Assembly (NCBI GenBank): GCA_965644315.1
Contig: CBFFRQ010000065.1
Span: 310,001-374,000 of the forward strand
Direction: 5' to 3'
Origin: Caecitellus pseudoparvulus
Taxonomy: Eukaryota; Bigyra: Bicosoecida
DNA length: 64,000 nucleotides
The first letter of the stretch is position 1. The number at the start of each line of letters is the position of its first letter. This document shows, in pieces, positions 20,662 to 32,279 of the stretch. The translations under genes and the position numbers were made by a program. The notes below the pieces were generated by a model. The model did not search any database and was not told where the DNA came from. It saw nothing but the letters and a program-made list of their open reading frames with translations.

Positions 20662-23449
20662 TCACCCGCGCTTCTTGCCCTTGCGCCGGCGCCGCTTGCT
20701 GCTTTGACTGCTCGTCTGTGGCACCGCCTCTGCCGCTTTGGCAGCGCTTGCATCGCCGCCCTTCCCATCGCCCGTCGCCTCCTCGCCATCACCTGCCTTC
20801 TCACCATCGCCCGTCGCCTCCTCGCCATCGCCCGTCGCCTCCTCGCCATCACCTGTCGCCTCCTCGCCATCACCTGTCGCCTCCTCGCCATCACCTGTCG
20901 CCTCCTCGCCATCACCTGTCGCCTCCTCGCCATCACCCGTCGCCTCCTCGCCATCACCTGCCGCCTCCTCCTCCCCATCGCCTGTCGCCTCCTCGCCATC
21001 ACCCGTCGCCTCCTCCTCGCCATCACCCGTCGCCTCCTCCTCGCCATCACCCGTCGCCTCCTCGCCATCACCTGCCGCCTCCTCGTCATCGCTTGCCGAG
21101 TAATCTTCGCCACCAATGGAAGAACCACCAGAAGCCTGTGTGGCTCCAACTTCTGCATCATCTTTGGCGACAGCGGGCAGGGTCGAGGCACCTGCACTGG
21201 GTGCATCTCCGATGCTCGGGACCGCACTGGCCGCCACTTGTGGCGAGATGGAGGGCGAAACAGACCCCAAGCCCGCCTTCAAAACAGCAAGTGCGGCCTG
21301 CGCTTGTGCGGCTGCTGCTTGGGCCGCAGGGTCCTGGGATCGCTCCACAGAAAAGGCAGAGATGGTGCTTGCAAGCTGGTCTTGGCCAGCTTGCGAGAGA
21401 GCCGTGAACTCGGAGAATTTCCGCATGATGGCCTGGATGTCCGATTCGGGAACTGAGAAGTCCATCATGTTGTAGGCGTAGAAGGTCAGCTGGGAAATCG
21501 CAACGGCCTCAGAGGCGCCCTTCATTTCCTCTCCTTCCCCTGCTTGGCCTGCCTTAGCCATTTCACTGCCCAGGGAGTCGAAGAGTGAGCTCTCCCAGAA
21601 CTGCAAGTCGCGCCACACGACGTGGTCCTGCACAGCCACACGCAGGGGGAGGCTTGCCTCTGCGCCGTCAATGTCCAATGCAGTGCTAAATGTCTGCGCA
21701 ATAACCATGAGGCCTCGCAGCTGGCTGAACGCCTGCCGCTCAGCAGCCACGTCCAGCGCACACAGCATGAGGCTGACAAGCTCGGCAAATGCGACAGGCA
21801 GAAGAGTGGGGCGAGCAGCCCGCTGGGCATCCATGGCCCACACGAACCTGTCCAAGGCATCTTTCTCAGTCCGCAGCGCCTTTCGAACCTGCGGCAGCAG
21901 AGGAGTTGCATCGCTCGCTGCCGCCTTCCACATCCACGTGCGCGGGAGCATGGGCGAGTCACCCGCCAGCAACTCGCCACTTGCCTCCAGCTCCGCAAGC
22001 GCATCTGTGACACTGTCAACACCAAGCTCGAACAAAGCAATGATAGCGCACTCTATGGCGCCGGGTGGGTGTGCTGCGAGCTGGGCAGGCGCGTCACTTC
22101 GCATCGCACGGTCCATGAGCTTGATGCTGGTGGCACTGCCCGACTCAGCGGTGTACCCATCAGTGGACGCGCCTGAGAATGCCCCCCCAGCACCTGCTGC
22201 ACTGTCTGCAGGCTGTGGGGTGGGGGAAAACAGCGCTTGCGTCTTGTCGATGTGGCCTGCCAGCATCTGTGTGTCGTACTGCAGGTTGGCCAGGAGGGAT
22301 GAGTGGATGACGGTGAACTTCCGCCCAGCGTCCAGAACCGTGTCCGTGTACTCCTTCCAAGCGGATTTCAAAGACACGGTGGCCACGCGCAGGGAGCGCT
22401 CGAAGTCGTCGATGAGGGCGTCATACCTCGCCCACGCCGTTTGGCACTCTTCAATGGCCGCGTACGTGGCCGCGATGGCGTCACTAGCGATGCGCCGCAG
22501 CGCCGTCAGCTTGTCACTGGCGCTGCCAAACATGGAGGTGAAGTTCGTGCGCAGCCGAGACACGACACTGCCACTGCCTCCTGAGCTCGTCGCGGTGCCC
22601 TCGGCGGCTGTGCTGCGCGCCGAGTGCAGGCCAGCCCCCGCTGAGCCCTGCAAGCCCGAGTTGGTTACTTCGCGGGTTTCTGGCGCGCTGGCAGTGCGCT
22701 TTTTAAATGCGTCAATGCTGTCCCAGCTCTGCGTGTGGGGTGGGGGGTTCCACGTCATGTCGGCTGGAGTTGAGATGGCCGCTGCCACGCAAGCGTCCAC
22801 AGCTCGACGCCTTCGGGCCATGTACTCAGTGAAGCTGGCCAGGCACTGCTCAGACGCCGAGACAAGCGCACTGTGCTGGCTCTGGGCGCCCAGGACTGCC
22901 TGGTGCATGGGCGTGAGGGTCAGCTTCCACTGCTCGAGGGGCTCCACGATGTCCACCCGCATGCTCTCTGCCATGTGACCGTGCTGGGCAGCTTCGTTGC
23001 CGGCATCGCCCCGCAGATCTCCGAAGGTGCCGGCAACGGCACCGGGGATCCCCGACTCGCGGAGGTCTGTGCGGGGGTGTGGAGTGGGTGCTTGCGAGTG
23101 GACGCAGGCGCTGGGCACGGCTTGCAGCGCAGGCTGGCCACGCACCACGTGCCGCGAGCTCAGCGAGGTCTTTGTGAATCTTTGCCTCCATTTCTGCTCG
23201 CGTGCGCATAAAGGCGATGAGGCAGTCTGTCGACTGCAGCGCCCGGTCCATCTGAGTCGGGCAGGATGAGGCACAGGGTGGCGACAGCGGGCCAGGGTGC
23301 GGAATTGGGCAGGCCTGCAGCGGCTGCAAACTCACCTTCAAACGAGCTGCATCAAACTCAATGAAGCGAGCATTCTTGCTGACTGCTGGGACCAGGATTC
23401 TCTTCGGCTGCTGCCTCGCCTCTGAGCCTTTGCGGGGTCTGCTGGCCAT
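20662..23449 (-). CDS. F-BAR-like protein with SBF2/KIAA0513-like domain and acidic repeat tail
   Basis: Exons 23449-23336, 23251-23146 and 23066-20662 give 874 residues. The N-terminus (ARFIEFDAARL, a gap, then IAFMRTRAEMEAKIHKDLAE) resembles the start of an F-BAR/FCH domain. Long helices follow to about residue 400, with a low-complexity insertion near 200-250. The second part (LMVIAQTF, WRDLQFWESSLFD, FYAYNMMDFSV, IMRKFSEF) matches the pattern of the SBF2/KIAA0513 domain. A tail of GDGEEAT-type repeats precedes the basic C-terminus KRRRRKGKKRG. F-BAR proteins bend membranes and recruit actin regulators. The domain calls are by pattern only. The first intron (84 nt) is a stop-free multiple of three. 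Confidence 0.75.
20738..21103 (-). repeat. Coding minisatellite, GDGEEAT-type acidic repeats
   Basis: About 14 imperfect units of 21-24 bases encode DGEEATG or DGEEEATG on the minus strand near the C-terminus of the F-BAR-like protein. Units are nearly identical in DNA, so the copy number is probably variable between strains. Confidence 0.85.
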
Positions 23450-23786
23450 ACCGCAGGTCAGTCCAGGGGAAGTCTCGGAATTTGCAGCGTGCTCTCCCGG
23501 CTTTCCGCCGGCTCAGGCCAGCTTGGCGGAGTAGCGTGGAAATGCGCAGGCTAGTGCTGAAGGAGGTGAAGAGCTTTGCATGAGGGCATAATTTTGATCG
23601 AACCCAGCAGTGCTAGTCTCACTGCAGAGGGTCTGGCTCACACCATACTTGCCTGCACAGGACCCTGGCAATCAGCCACGTGCGCCCAAAACATATCCCC
23701 CATCCCTCCTCCCAGTTACAACCTGCTGCATCAGTTGAGCAGGCACCAGCGTGGCCGTCTGGCAGCCGTGAGTCACACTCCTTGGC
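23450..23786. promoter_or_regulatory. Divergent promoter region between F-BAR-like and SNARE genes
   Basis: 337 bases between two opposed start codons. No gene or clear motif is seen. Confidence 0.4.
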
Positions 23787-25031
23787 ATGGCGCTGGCTGG
23801 CAAGGCAGCAGGGGGCATGCGCTCCGGCGCCCCGAAAGGCACAGACACCGTCTACGCCATCGAGGCAGCCAACCCTGAGCTGGCGGATGTGATTAAGACT
23901 CTAAAGACGACCTATGCAGTGCTGGGGGGGGCGTACGATGACTCCACGAAGGACCTCGACTTGGCAACGTTTGACGGCAGGCGCACGTTCATCCTGGCCG
24001 AGCTGCACAGGGTGCGTGAGCAGGGAGAGCAGAGGCAGAGCCCCCACCTCCCACATGAAGCATGCAGCTTGATCTCGATCGGTGTCTTGAGGCCGGCCAA
24101 GCTGGCGAGGCTCCGCGGCGGCGTGCTTGCCCGCCAGCGAGTGGCGTTTCACTGCACCCTCCCGCCGCCCGCTCGTCTCAGCTTGAGGTGCAGTGTGACA
24201 CGAAGATGAACGCCGGCCTGAACCCCCGCAGCAAAGACTACATCAGGTTGAAGATTCAGATCGAGAAGGGCCTGTCGCAGGTCAAGGGTCACTTTAAGGA
24301 GCTGCACAAGATTGTGCAGGAAGACGCCAAGAAGAAGGTGAGGCCACCGTGACGGCGAAACGCCGGGCACGTGCACCGTCCACGCTGGCTGCCCTGTGCG
24401 CGAGCTTTGCAGAAGCTGGCAGCAGAGGAACAGGGACGCCGAGCAAATGACCTGAAGATGCTGGTGCGCGAAGTGAAGCGCGTGCAGGGGCTGGCCAAGG
24501 GCGAAGTCGTGTCTGGGGCTGACGAGGAGGAGGGCGCGAGCCGGGGAGAGTTCGGCGCCCGGATCATTCGGGCAGGCGACTTGGAGAAGGATGCCAAGCC
24601 CGGTGCCCCCCTGCGCGTGCAGCAGGAGGCCATGACGGGGCAGCAGCAGGCCCAGCTCACCCAAGTGCGGGCGATCATGCAAGAGCAGGACGACATGCTG
24701 GACCAGATCAGCGAAGCGCTGGACGGCTTGAAGGAGACCAGCCAAGCCATCGGCGACGAGCTGACGGCCCAGACACAGATGCTGGCTGACACAGAGGAAC
24801 ACATGGACGAAACTCAGAACAAGCTTGACTCGGTCAAGTGCGTGTGTGCCGCTTACCTGCGTGGTTGCCAGCTCAGACCACGCCTCTCCCCCCGTTCCCC
24901 TGCGCAGCGACCGCTTGGACCAGACGCTGAAGGTTGCCAACTCGAAGAGCACCGCTTTCTGCAGCTACGTCATCTGCATCTTCATTTTGCTGGGCATCGC
25001 CACAGTGCTCTACAATGTCGTGACCGGCTGA
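23787..25031 (+). CDS. Qc-SNARE (SYP7/syntaxin-8-like)
   Basis: Exons 23787-24011, 24182-24337, 24413-24837 and 24908-25031 give 309 residues. The C-terminal half has a Q-SNARE helix beginning EQDDMLDQISEALDGLKETS. The central glutamine of the zero layer lies in ELTAQTQML. A linker and a single membrane anchor (VICIFILLGIATVLYNVV) follow, and three residues complete the protein, as expected for a tail-anchored SNARE. The N-terminal half is helical with a basic KNDL-like stretch resembling plant SYP71. It should pair with Qa, Qb and R-SNAREs during ER or endosomal fusion. It lies head-to-head with the F-BAR gene, another trafficking-type protein, though co-regulation is unproven. Confidence 0.9.
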
Positions 25032-25122
25032 CTGTGAGAGCTCGCTGCGTTGTTTCAATGAATTCCCAAGTGACCCTAGCACCGCCACTTTGCTGAGCCA
25101 GCATTGCGTACCAGGACCCGTC

Positions 25123-28100
25123 TCAGAGAAGCTGGGCAGCAACAGAGCCCGCCGCATGGCTGTGCAGCCACGCCCTGAACGAGGCAAAGTCAATGCGCTG
25201 CGTGCGTTGCTTGTCCACAGCGCGGAAAATGCTGAGAGTCACGTCAATCGCGCGGGCTTGCGCCTCTTCCTGCAGCGGGTCGTGGTTGGGGTCGCAGTCC
25301 CCTTCATCTTCCTCCCCACTACCGCTGCCCTGCTCCTCCTGCATGCGCTGCTTGAAGTGCTGGGTCAGGAAGCCTGCCATCTCGTCCGGCGATACCCAGC
25401 GGCCCGAATCACTCATGGCATTGAACAGCAGCTCCAGCATGAGGATGTTCTCATCGAGGCTAGGAGCACTTGGCTGAGCAGCGGCTGCTGCACCACCAGC
25501 TCCAGAGCTGGACGGCGTCGGCTCCTCGCTGACCAAGCTCGTGATCATGGATGCCGGTGTTTGGCCTCGCTGGGGTGTTCGAGACACCACTGGGTCCTCC
25601 GGCTCATCCTGCAGCCCAGACTTGCCTCGCGGGGTGTGGAACCCAGGGCCACCTGGAGCTGCTGCGGCACTTGTCGGGCTAAGAGTGCTCTCCTGGCCGG
25701 CGGCAGCTGGGTGCCCCTTTCGTGCCTCGTCGCCTGCGAGCAGCTTCGCAGCGTCGAGCGCACCCGCTTCCTGTAGCTGCGCACCTGCCCCCAGAGTGGT
25801 CGTGGCTGCCTGGAGCTGCAGCTCTTCAATGCACTCCCCGATACCCTGGTGGGTCAGTGGGTGTGGCAAATCCCTCACCAGCGCATCAAAGAGTAGTCGC
25901 AAAAGCACCAGTTCCGCTGCGCTGGCAGCCTCGTCCAGGGCTGCGTCAGCCAAGTCCCCCTCAGTGCTGCACCGCTGTGCAGCATGGGCCACTGCCCTGA
26001 CACTGCGCACAAACTCCAGGAAGTCAATTTCGTCGCCCTCGTCCTGCCCATCTCCGCTGGTGCTCCAACGCCCGTGCAAGGCTCTTCCCTCCAACACCGC
26101 ACGCATGAGGTCTGGCGCAACGGATGACAGGCGCAGGGTGTCCACAGCCCGCTGGGCAAACACCATGGACGGAAGGAGGGTTGTGCACTCGATGAAGAAC
26201 TGGGGCAGAGGCGCCTCAGGGCTGCTCGTGAACCACTCAAGGAAGGCTGTGTATGTGACAAACTGTGGTGTGGCGCCACCCTCGCCGGCTGCACCTCCAG
26301 TGTTGGGAGATTCGCCTGAGATAATGCCGATCAACAACGAACCAAGACCAGAAGACAGCGCAAATAACTGGCTGGGGCTCATGCAGGCGAGTTGCAAGCT
26401 CGAGGAGCCAGTTGGGTGATGCGGGGAGACTTTGCTTGGCGCGCCGCCTGCTGCCGCCTCCACCACTTCAGAGAAGGCAGGCTCTTGTCCCAAAGACGAA
26501 AACAGTGCATCGCTGACAGACTGCCGGGCAGACTTTGACGTGCGGTGTCCAGGCTGGGCACCGGGAACCGCCGCTTGCGGCGGTTCCAACGCACTGGGAG
26601 CGTGCCTCTCTAACCATGCTAGCTGGTGCAGCAGAGCAAAGAAGAAGAGGGAGAGGTCAGAAATGGACACACAGCCTTTGTCCTCCTGGTCCAGCAGTAT
26701 CAATGTACTCATCATGGTGCGCTCGTCTGCTGTCGCGCGCCCACAGAACACAGAAGCTGCCAGGGCGCATTCCCATGGCGTGAGCGCATGCGTGCCAGAG
26801 ATGTCCAGGTGGGAAAACAGCTTGTTGGCAGCAACAATGGCATCTACCTTGTCTCCAAACCAGTCTTCAAGTGTGTGCATGTCGTGGCTCTGCTCCCAGG
26901 CGTCCAATGCCGCCACAGCGCTCTGCATGGCAGCGTCAGCATCCAGTCCTCGCTGAGCTGCCACCCCCCCCGGATCAGCAAGCATTTCGCGGGCTGCGAC
27001 GAGAGCTCCAGCGGCACGCATTCGGCGGTTGAAGTCGCCTTGCGACACCGGCCCGTCTTCCCGCATCAACAAGTGCAGGGCATCTAGCATGGGCAGCTTG
27101 TCCAGCCCGATGGCGTGCGCCAACGCGGCAGTTTCACTGGAGAACAGGGCAGCCATGGCGCCCGCCTCAGCAGGGGCAGCAGTAAGTGCGACAGAAGCTG
27201 GTGCCCATGACTGGTCAAGCAGTTGCACCAGGGCTGCGGGGCCAGCAGGGAGAGTTCCCGCCCAGGCTTGCGGGCCACCTCGCAGGAGCCTAGCCACGCG
27301 CTGCGATGCGGGGGACGTCGGTGGGGACCCAGGCTGGACGCCGTCACGTCCTTGGACACCGGCCAGGTGCTGTGCAGATCGCTGGAGGCCGCTGGGAAGG
27401 GCAGGGCGAGCGCTGCGTGTGGCTGGTTGCAGCGCCTCGTATGCCCCCAGCGTTCCGTCTGGAGACGACAGGAGCAGTGCCTCGTCGCGGACAAGGCCTG
27501 CTGCCCAAGCCTCCACAGCATCAAGGACTTGCTGCACATGCGGAAAGGACAGCAGCGTCTCGTCCAGGTCACTGGCTGCGATCTGCAAAGTGTCTGTGAC
27601 GAGGCGTGTGGCCGCCCGGACAGGGTGCAGTGCAATGGTGGCAGGAGGGGGACCGTCGCCACACGCAGATTCAGCAGCAGCATCTGAGCCAGGCAGTACC
27701 CAACTACTCATCATGAGAGGGTGACGGCCGAGAAGCACAGCAGCAGTGTGCACAACACACGCGGCGTGCTGTACCAGGCACGAAGCCAGGATGCCAGCTG
27801 GTGCGTCAGCCTCCTGCAGCTCCCCATCCCCGTACACGCCCATGATGGCGGCAATGGAGCGAGGGTGAGATAGCCGCTGCACGATCAGCTCATCCAGCTC
27901 TGCGGAGGGCATAGTGGACTTGCCCTTCGGTGGAGCGCAGGCCACTTGCAGCACAGAAGCAACAGTGCCAGCGCTGGTTGTCACGCCAGGCACACGCTGC
28001 AGCACAAGTTCCACTTCGGCCCGGGAGAGTTCCCCTCGCAAGCAAAGTACAAGGCTTTCTCGAAGTGTGTCGTTGTTTAGCGGCGAAACAGCCCTGCGAA

Positions 28101-28549
28101 GGTGCTTGTCAGCGTGGGCACTTGCGGAATGAGCTCGTCGCCGCGATGATGGGTGACACGTACAGTACTTCATCCAGCAGCATCAAGAAATCAAAGGCAG
28201 CCAACTTCTCCAGGGCTGCTTTGCATGCGCAGAGTGCCTCACGTCTGGAAGCACCGCCACTCTCCTCGAAACCGGCCACGTTCGAGTCTCCGTCATGCGC
28301 TACTAGGTGCGCTGGCATGCAGACTGGTGTCCCGCTGCAAGGCCGCTGAATGAACTGCTGCAGCGTCAGAACGTGGCCACTTGCATGGCTCAAAATGCCA
28401 GTGATGGAAGCGGCATCCTCGACACCGACAGCGGCCGCCAGGGTCTCCTGCAGGTCCTCTTCGCTCTGGGCAAGCTCCCCCGTGACTGCATTCACACGCA
28501 GTTCGACGGTGACGCTGTGGCCAGCTCTTGTCGTAAGCTCCACCTCCAT
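25123..28549 (-). CDS. Large protein with degenerate EF-hand-like regions
   Basis: Exons 28549-28164 and 28093-25123 give 1,118 residues. The GTACGT donor and TTCGCAG acceptor join FLMLLDEVL to AVSPLNNDTL in phase. An extra upstream exon near 28836-28610 is possible but its splice sites are poor. EF-hand-like pairs are visible at NKLFSHLDISGTHALTPWE, LILLDQEDKGCVSISDL, GDEIDFLEFV and IFRAVDKQRTQRIDFASF. The loops lack several calcium ligands, so calcium binding is doubtful. The N-terminal 350 residues are helical and Leu/Ala-rich and contain no recognised motif. There is no signal peptide or membrane helix. The gene shares a 329-base divergent promoter with the SCAR gene. I do not recognise the family. 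Confidence 0.8.
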
Positions 28550-28878
28550 AGCGCACGTTGCGAGGTGAAAGGCACAAACTCAAGCACACCCGAGGGGGGC
28601 ACCTGGCTCTTCGTGGACTGTGTTTTAGGTTTGAGGGCATGCTGATCCTGCACTTCATTTTCGCAAGCCGCGACTTGGCCCCCCCCGACAATAGACCGAG
28701 CAAGCAATCTGGAGGGCACATCAGAACTCTTTGCATCCTGAAGATAGTCCTTGTTGGCTTCCAACGTTACCATCCAAGCTTGACTTTTCAGGCCTAGCTT
28801 GCTGGCGGCTGGACTTGCTGCCAGCATCTGCAGCACCTGGAGTAGTGGCCGTTTTCCGCGTGCAGCCTGAAGCCAGTC
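28550..28878. promoter_or_regulatory. Divergent promoter region between EF-hand-like and SCAR genes
   Basis: 329 bases between opposed start codons. On the minus strand an open stretch from 28827 could encode an extra N-terminal exon of the EF-hand-like protein; no good donor-acceptor pair supports it. Confidence 0.35.
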
Positions 28879-31800
28879 ATGTCTCTACAAAGGCACTGTA
28901 TCAAGAGCCCAGAAGAGTTGGTGTCTCCCAGCGCCTTTCATGGGGAAGCACAGCGCATCATGGCCTTGCAGCCTGAGGTGGCCAGCCAACAATCCCTGGA
29001 CGTGTCCACTGCCGAGTGAGTGATACACACCGTACGAAGTGTGCAGTTCAGGGCACGCGCACTGTTTCCATTCTACGCAGGGCTTTTGGTGTCCTAACTC
29101 AACTCGGTGGGTGTGGCGCTCTGCTTTGCTCGATGCAGCGCAAGTGTCGCAAGCGACGCTCCACCACGCTCGCAACGCGGGCACTGTGCAGGTGACCTAT
29201 CGGAGTACGCTCATGCAATCATGCAAGGCCTCGTTGACAATATCTCCGATACATCTCAACGCATCCAGAGGACGGGCGCGCGGGTCGAGCGAGTGAGCAG
29301 GCACTTGTCAACGCTCGCTGGGGCAGTGAACGAAGCAGAGGCTGGCCAAGACTTGGCAGATTCGCACGAGGCTGCGGGCGTGGGCACGAAGAAGCGGGCA
29401 CAAGCGCTCTACATTGGAACTGCTGCGCTCCTCTCTGCTTCCACACGTGCGCCATGGTTGCAGGCGGTCATTGATTCCACTGAGCAGCCACCTCCGCTTG
29501 AGCGCTTCGACTACTACTGGCATCTCAGCGGGCAGCAGCCTGGCCAGGCTCGTCCACGCGTGCAGGTGGGCCCTACAGGGCACACGCGAACAAGTAGCAT
29601 TGCCACTATGTCTGACACGGGAAAGTCGGCCAGCTGCTTGTTCAGTGACCCTGGTGCGTGCCTGGCCGCCCTCTCGTGCCGACACCCTGCCTCCACCGAG
29701 CTGCACGCCTTCCCACAGACTTCTTCATGGATGAGTTTGTCCGATATGAATCAGAGCGCATGGACATCTTAGAAGCCGCAAAGAAACAACGGAAGGCGGA
29801 GCGGAAGGCAGCTCGGACGAAGCTGCGCAAAGACTTGGCAGCCGCCCGACGAGCACAGCAGGCAGCCGTGGAAGCTGCGAACATGAACTCATGGCGAGCC
29901 AAGATTGGCAAAGGAAACCACGACTTCTTGCAAGAGGGGCCTGAGAAAGCGGAGGTTGAAGAGGAAGCGGGCCCTGCCCTTGTCTCTGCGGCGGCACGCG
30001 TGCTAGGAGATGCAACGCTGCTTTCTGTGGTCACCCCTGGCGGAGTCATGGCGGGGGACGGAAGAACACGCGTCTCCAGCATTTCTTACACTTGCTCCAC
30101 GCCTCAGTCTGGGTCCTCATTTAGGACCCGCAGGGCATCTTCTGTGGGAGTTGGTCCTATTTCGGTGGTGGAGACGGCAGGTGCAAGGCAAGCTTTCCTT
30201 CCCAAACCAGCTCAAACCAAAGCAGCACAAACGTTTTCAGCAGCAGGTGACAGTGGTCCACCACCCTTGCCATCTCGCACAGTGCCGCCAGTGCCAGTGC
30301 CAGATCCGGCACCAGCAGCAGGTGACAGTGGTCCACCACCCCTGCCATCTCGCACGGTGCCGCCAGTGCCAGTGCCAGCTCCGGCACCAGCAGCAGGTGA
30401 CAGTGGTCCACCACCCTTGCCATCTCGCACGGTGCCGCCAGTGCCAGTGCCAGCTCCAGCTCCGGCACCAGCAGCAGGTGACAGTGGTCCACCACCCTTG
30501 CCATCTCGCACGGTGCCGCCAGTGCCAGTGCCAGCTCCGGCACCAGCAGCAGGTGACAGTGGTCCACCACCCTTGCCATCTCGCACGGTGCCGCCTGTGC
30601 CAGTGCCAGTGCCAGCTCCGGCACCAGCAGCAGGTGACAGTGGTCCACCACCCTTGCCATCTCGCACGGTGCCGCCTGTGCCAGTGCCAGTGCCAGCTCC
30701 GGCACCAGCAGCAGGTGACAGTGGTCCACCACCCTTGCCATCTCGCACGGTGCCGCCAGTGCCAGTGCCAGTGCCAGCTCCGGCACCAGCAGCAGGTGAC
30801 AGTGGTCCACCACCCTTGCCATCTCGCACGGTGCCGCCAGTGCCAGTGCCAGCTCCAGCTCCGGCACCAGCAGCAGGTGACAGTGGTCCACCACCCTTGC
30901 CATCTCGCACGGTGCCGCCAGTGCCAGTGCCAGCTCCAGCTCCGGCACCAGCAGCAGGTGACAGTGGTCCACCACCCTTGCCATCTCGCACAGTGCCGCC
31001 AGTGCCAGTGCCAGCCCCAGCTCCGGCACCAGCAGCAGGTGACAGTGGTCCACCACCCTTGCCATCTCGCACGGTGCCGCCAGTGCCAGTGCCAGCTCCA
31101 GCTCCGGCGCCTGCAGAACTGCCTGTTGGCTATGAGAGGTACCGGCGTTTGTTGAAAATGGGCATGCCAGCTGAGGCTCTTGCCCTGAAGATGGAAGCGG
31201 AGGGGGCGGATCCTTCTGTGTTGGGCATCGGCAACGGAAACTTCGATGTTGGGATGGCGAGCCCTGCATCTCAGGCAACCCCGACATCAACTGCGGCGCC
31301 GGCGCCAGCAGCATCAGTGCCTGCTGGGTATGAGAAGTACGTGCGATTGTTGAAAGTGGGCATGCCAGCTGAGGCTCTTGCCTTGAAGATGCAAGCGGAG
31401 GGGGCGGATCCGTCTGTGCTGGGTATTGATACCGGCAGTTTCGATGTTGGGATGGCGAGCCCTGTATCCCAAGCAGTCCCGACATCAACTGCGGCGCCGG
31501 CTCTAGCAGAATCAGTGCCTGCTGGGTATGAGAAGTACGCACGGCTGTTGAGCATGGGTATGCCCGGGGCTCAGTTGGCTCTGAAGATGCAAGCGGAGGG
31601 GGCGGATCCGTCTGTGATGGGTATTGATGCCGGCAGTTTCGATGCTGGGATGGCGAGACCTGCCCCCAAGGCAGTGCCGCCAGTGCCCACACCTGCAACT
31701 CAGGCAGAAACTGCTGCAGCAGCATCAGTGCCTGCTGGGTATGAGAAGTACGCACGGCTGTTGAGCATGGGTATGCCTGGGGCTCAGTTGGCTCTGAAGA

Positions 31801-32246
31801 TGCAAGCGGAAGGGATGGATCCGTCTGTGCTGGGCATTGATGCCGGCAGTCAATCTGAAGGTCAGCAAGTCAGTTCTGCGACAGCTAAGCCGGTGGGTAG
31901 AAGCGGCCCCTCGGGAACACACGCTGCCCCAGGTGGGTCATCGGTCCCCCCAAGGGGCGGCTTACTGGGCGAGATACAGGCAGGGAAGCCTCTTAGGAAA
32001 GCGAAGCCCGTGGAGAAGCAACCAGAGAAGCCTAAGGCCCCAAGCCTGCTGGATCAAATTCGAGCGGGGAAGAAGCTACGGAAGCGGAGCGAGAAGGAGG
32101 TCGCGGCTGAAAAGAAAGAGAGAGAGGCGGAAGCAGCTGCGGCCGGCGGAGGTGTCATGGCCGCACTGCTGAGGAGGCGGCTTGCACTCATGGGTGATGA
32201 CGACTCTGATTCTGACAGCAGCAGTGATGGCTGGGACTCAGATTGA
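28879..32246 (+). CDS. SCAR/WAVE-family actin nucleation promoter with WASHC3-like repeats
   Basis: Exons 28879-29015, 29081-29106 (26-nt microexon), 29192-29653 and 29719-32246 give 1,050 residues. The N-terminal SCAR homology domain is recognisable: FGVLTQLGDLSEYAHAIMQG, a helix resembling the WAVE heptads, EQPPPLERFDYYW, then FFMDEF and a basic helix. A proline-rich zone has eleven copies of GDSGPPPLPSRTVPPVPVP. Four units of the form GYEKYxRLLxMGMPxxxLAL plus KMxAEGxDPSVLGI follow, a motif known from WASHC3/CCDC53. Two WH2-like motifs come next (LLGEIQAGKPLRK, LLDQIRAGKKLRK), then an acidic tail with the penultimate-zone tryptophan (SSDGWDSD) typical of Arp2/3 activators. The role is Rac-controlled Arp2/3 activation at membranes. 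WASHC3-like repeats inside a SCAR protein are unusual. Confidence 0.88.
30238..31115 (+). repeat. Coding minisatellite: 11 proline-rich repeats of 75-81 bases
   Basis: Eleven head-to-tail units encode AGDSGPPPLPSRTVPPVPVP plus an Ala-Pro spacer. Units differ only in the number of Ala-Pro or Val-Pro pairs and a few silent changes, indicating recent expansion. Proline runs of this kind bind profilin and SH3 domains. Confidence 0.95.
31123..31853 (+). repeat. Four WASHC3/CCDC53-like KM-GMP repeats
   Basis: Four units start at about residue GYERY and recur with GYEKY; each contains RLLxMGMP, LALKM and EGxDPSVxGI. Spacers of 25-35 residues are Pro/Ala/Ser-rich. Units three and four are the most similar to each other. 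Confidence 0.85.
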
Positions 32247-32279
32247 GAGCGAATGACACCTTGCATTGACACATTGGGC

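Noticed and set aside
20644-21456. Plus-strand frames reading Ser-Pro or Arg-Leu-Leu-Ala-Ile repeats
   Set aside because: They are the antisense reading of the GDGEEAT minisatellite of the F-BAR-like gene.
24012-24181. Read-through of the first SNARE intron
   Set aside because: The 170-nt stretch would shift the frame and splits a helix; canonical GTGCGT and CGTCTCAG sites flank it.
30010-31755. Long open frames in other frames and on the minus strand across the SCAR proline repeats
   Set aside because: They are produced by the minisatellite itself: each unit is open in several frames. Only the plus frame continues into SCAR, WH2 and acidic motifs.
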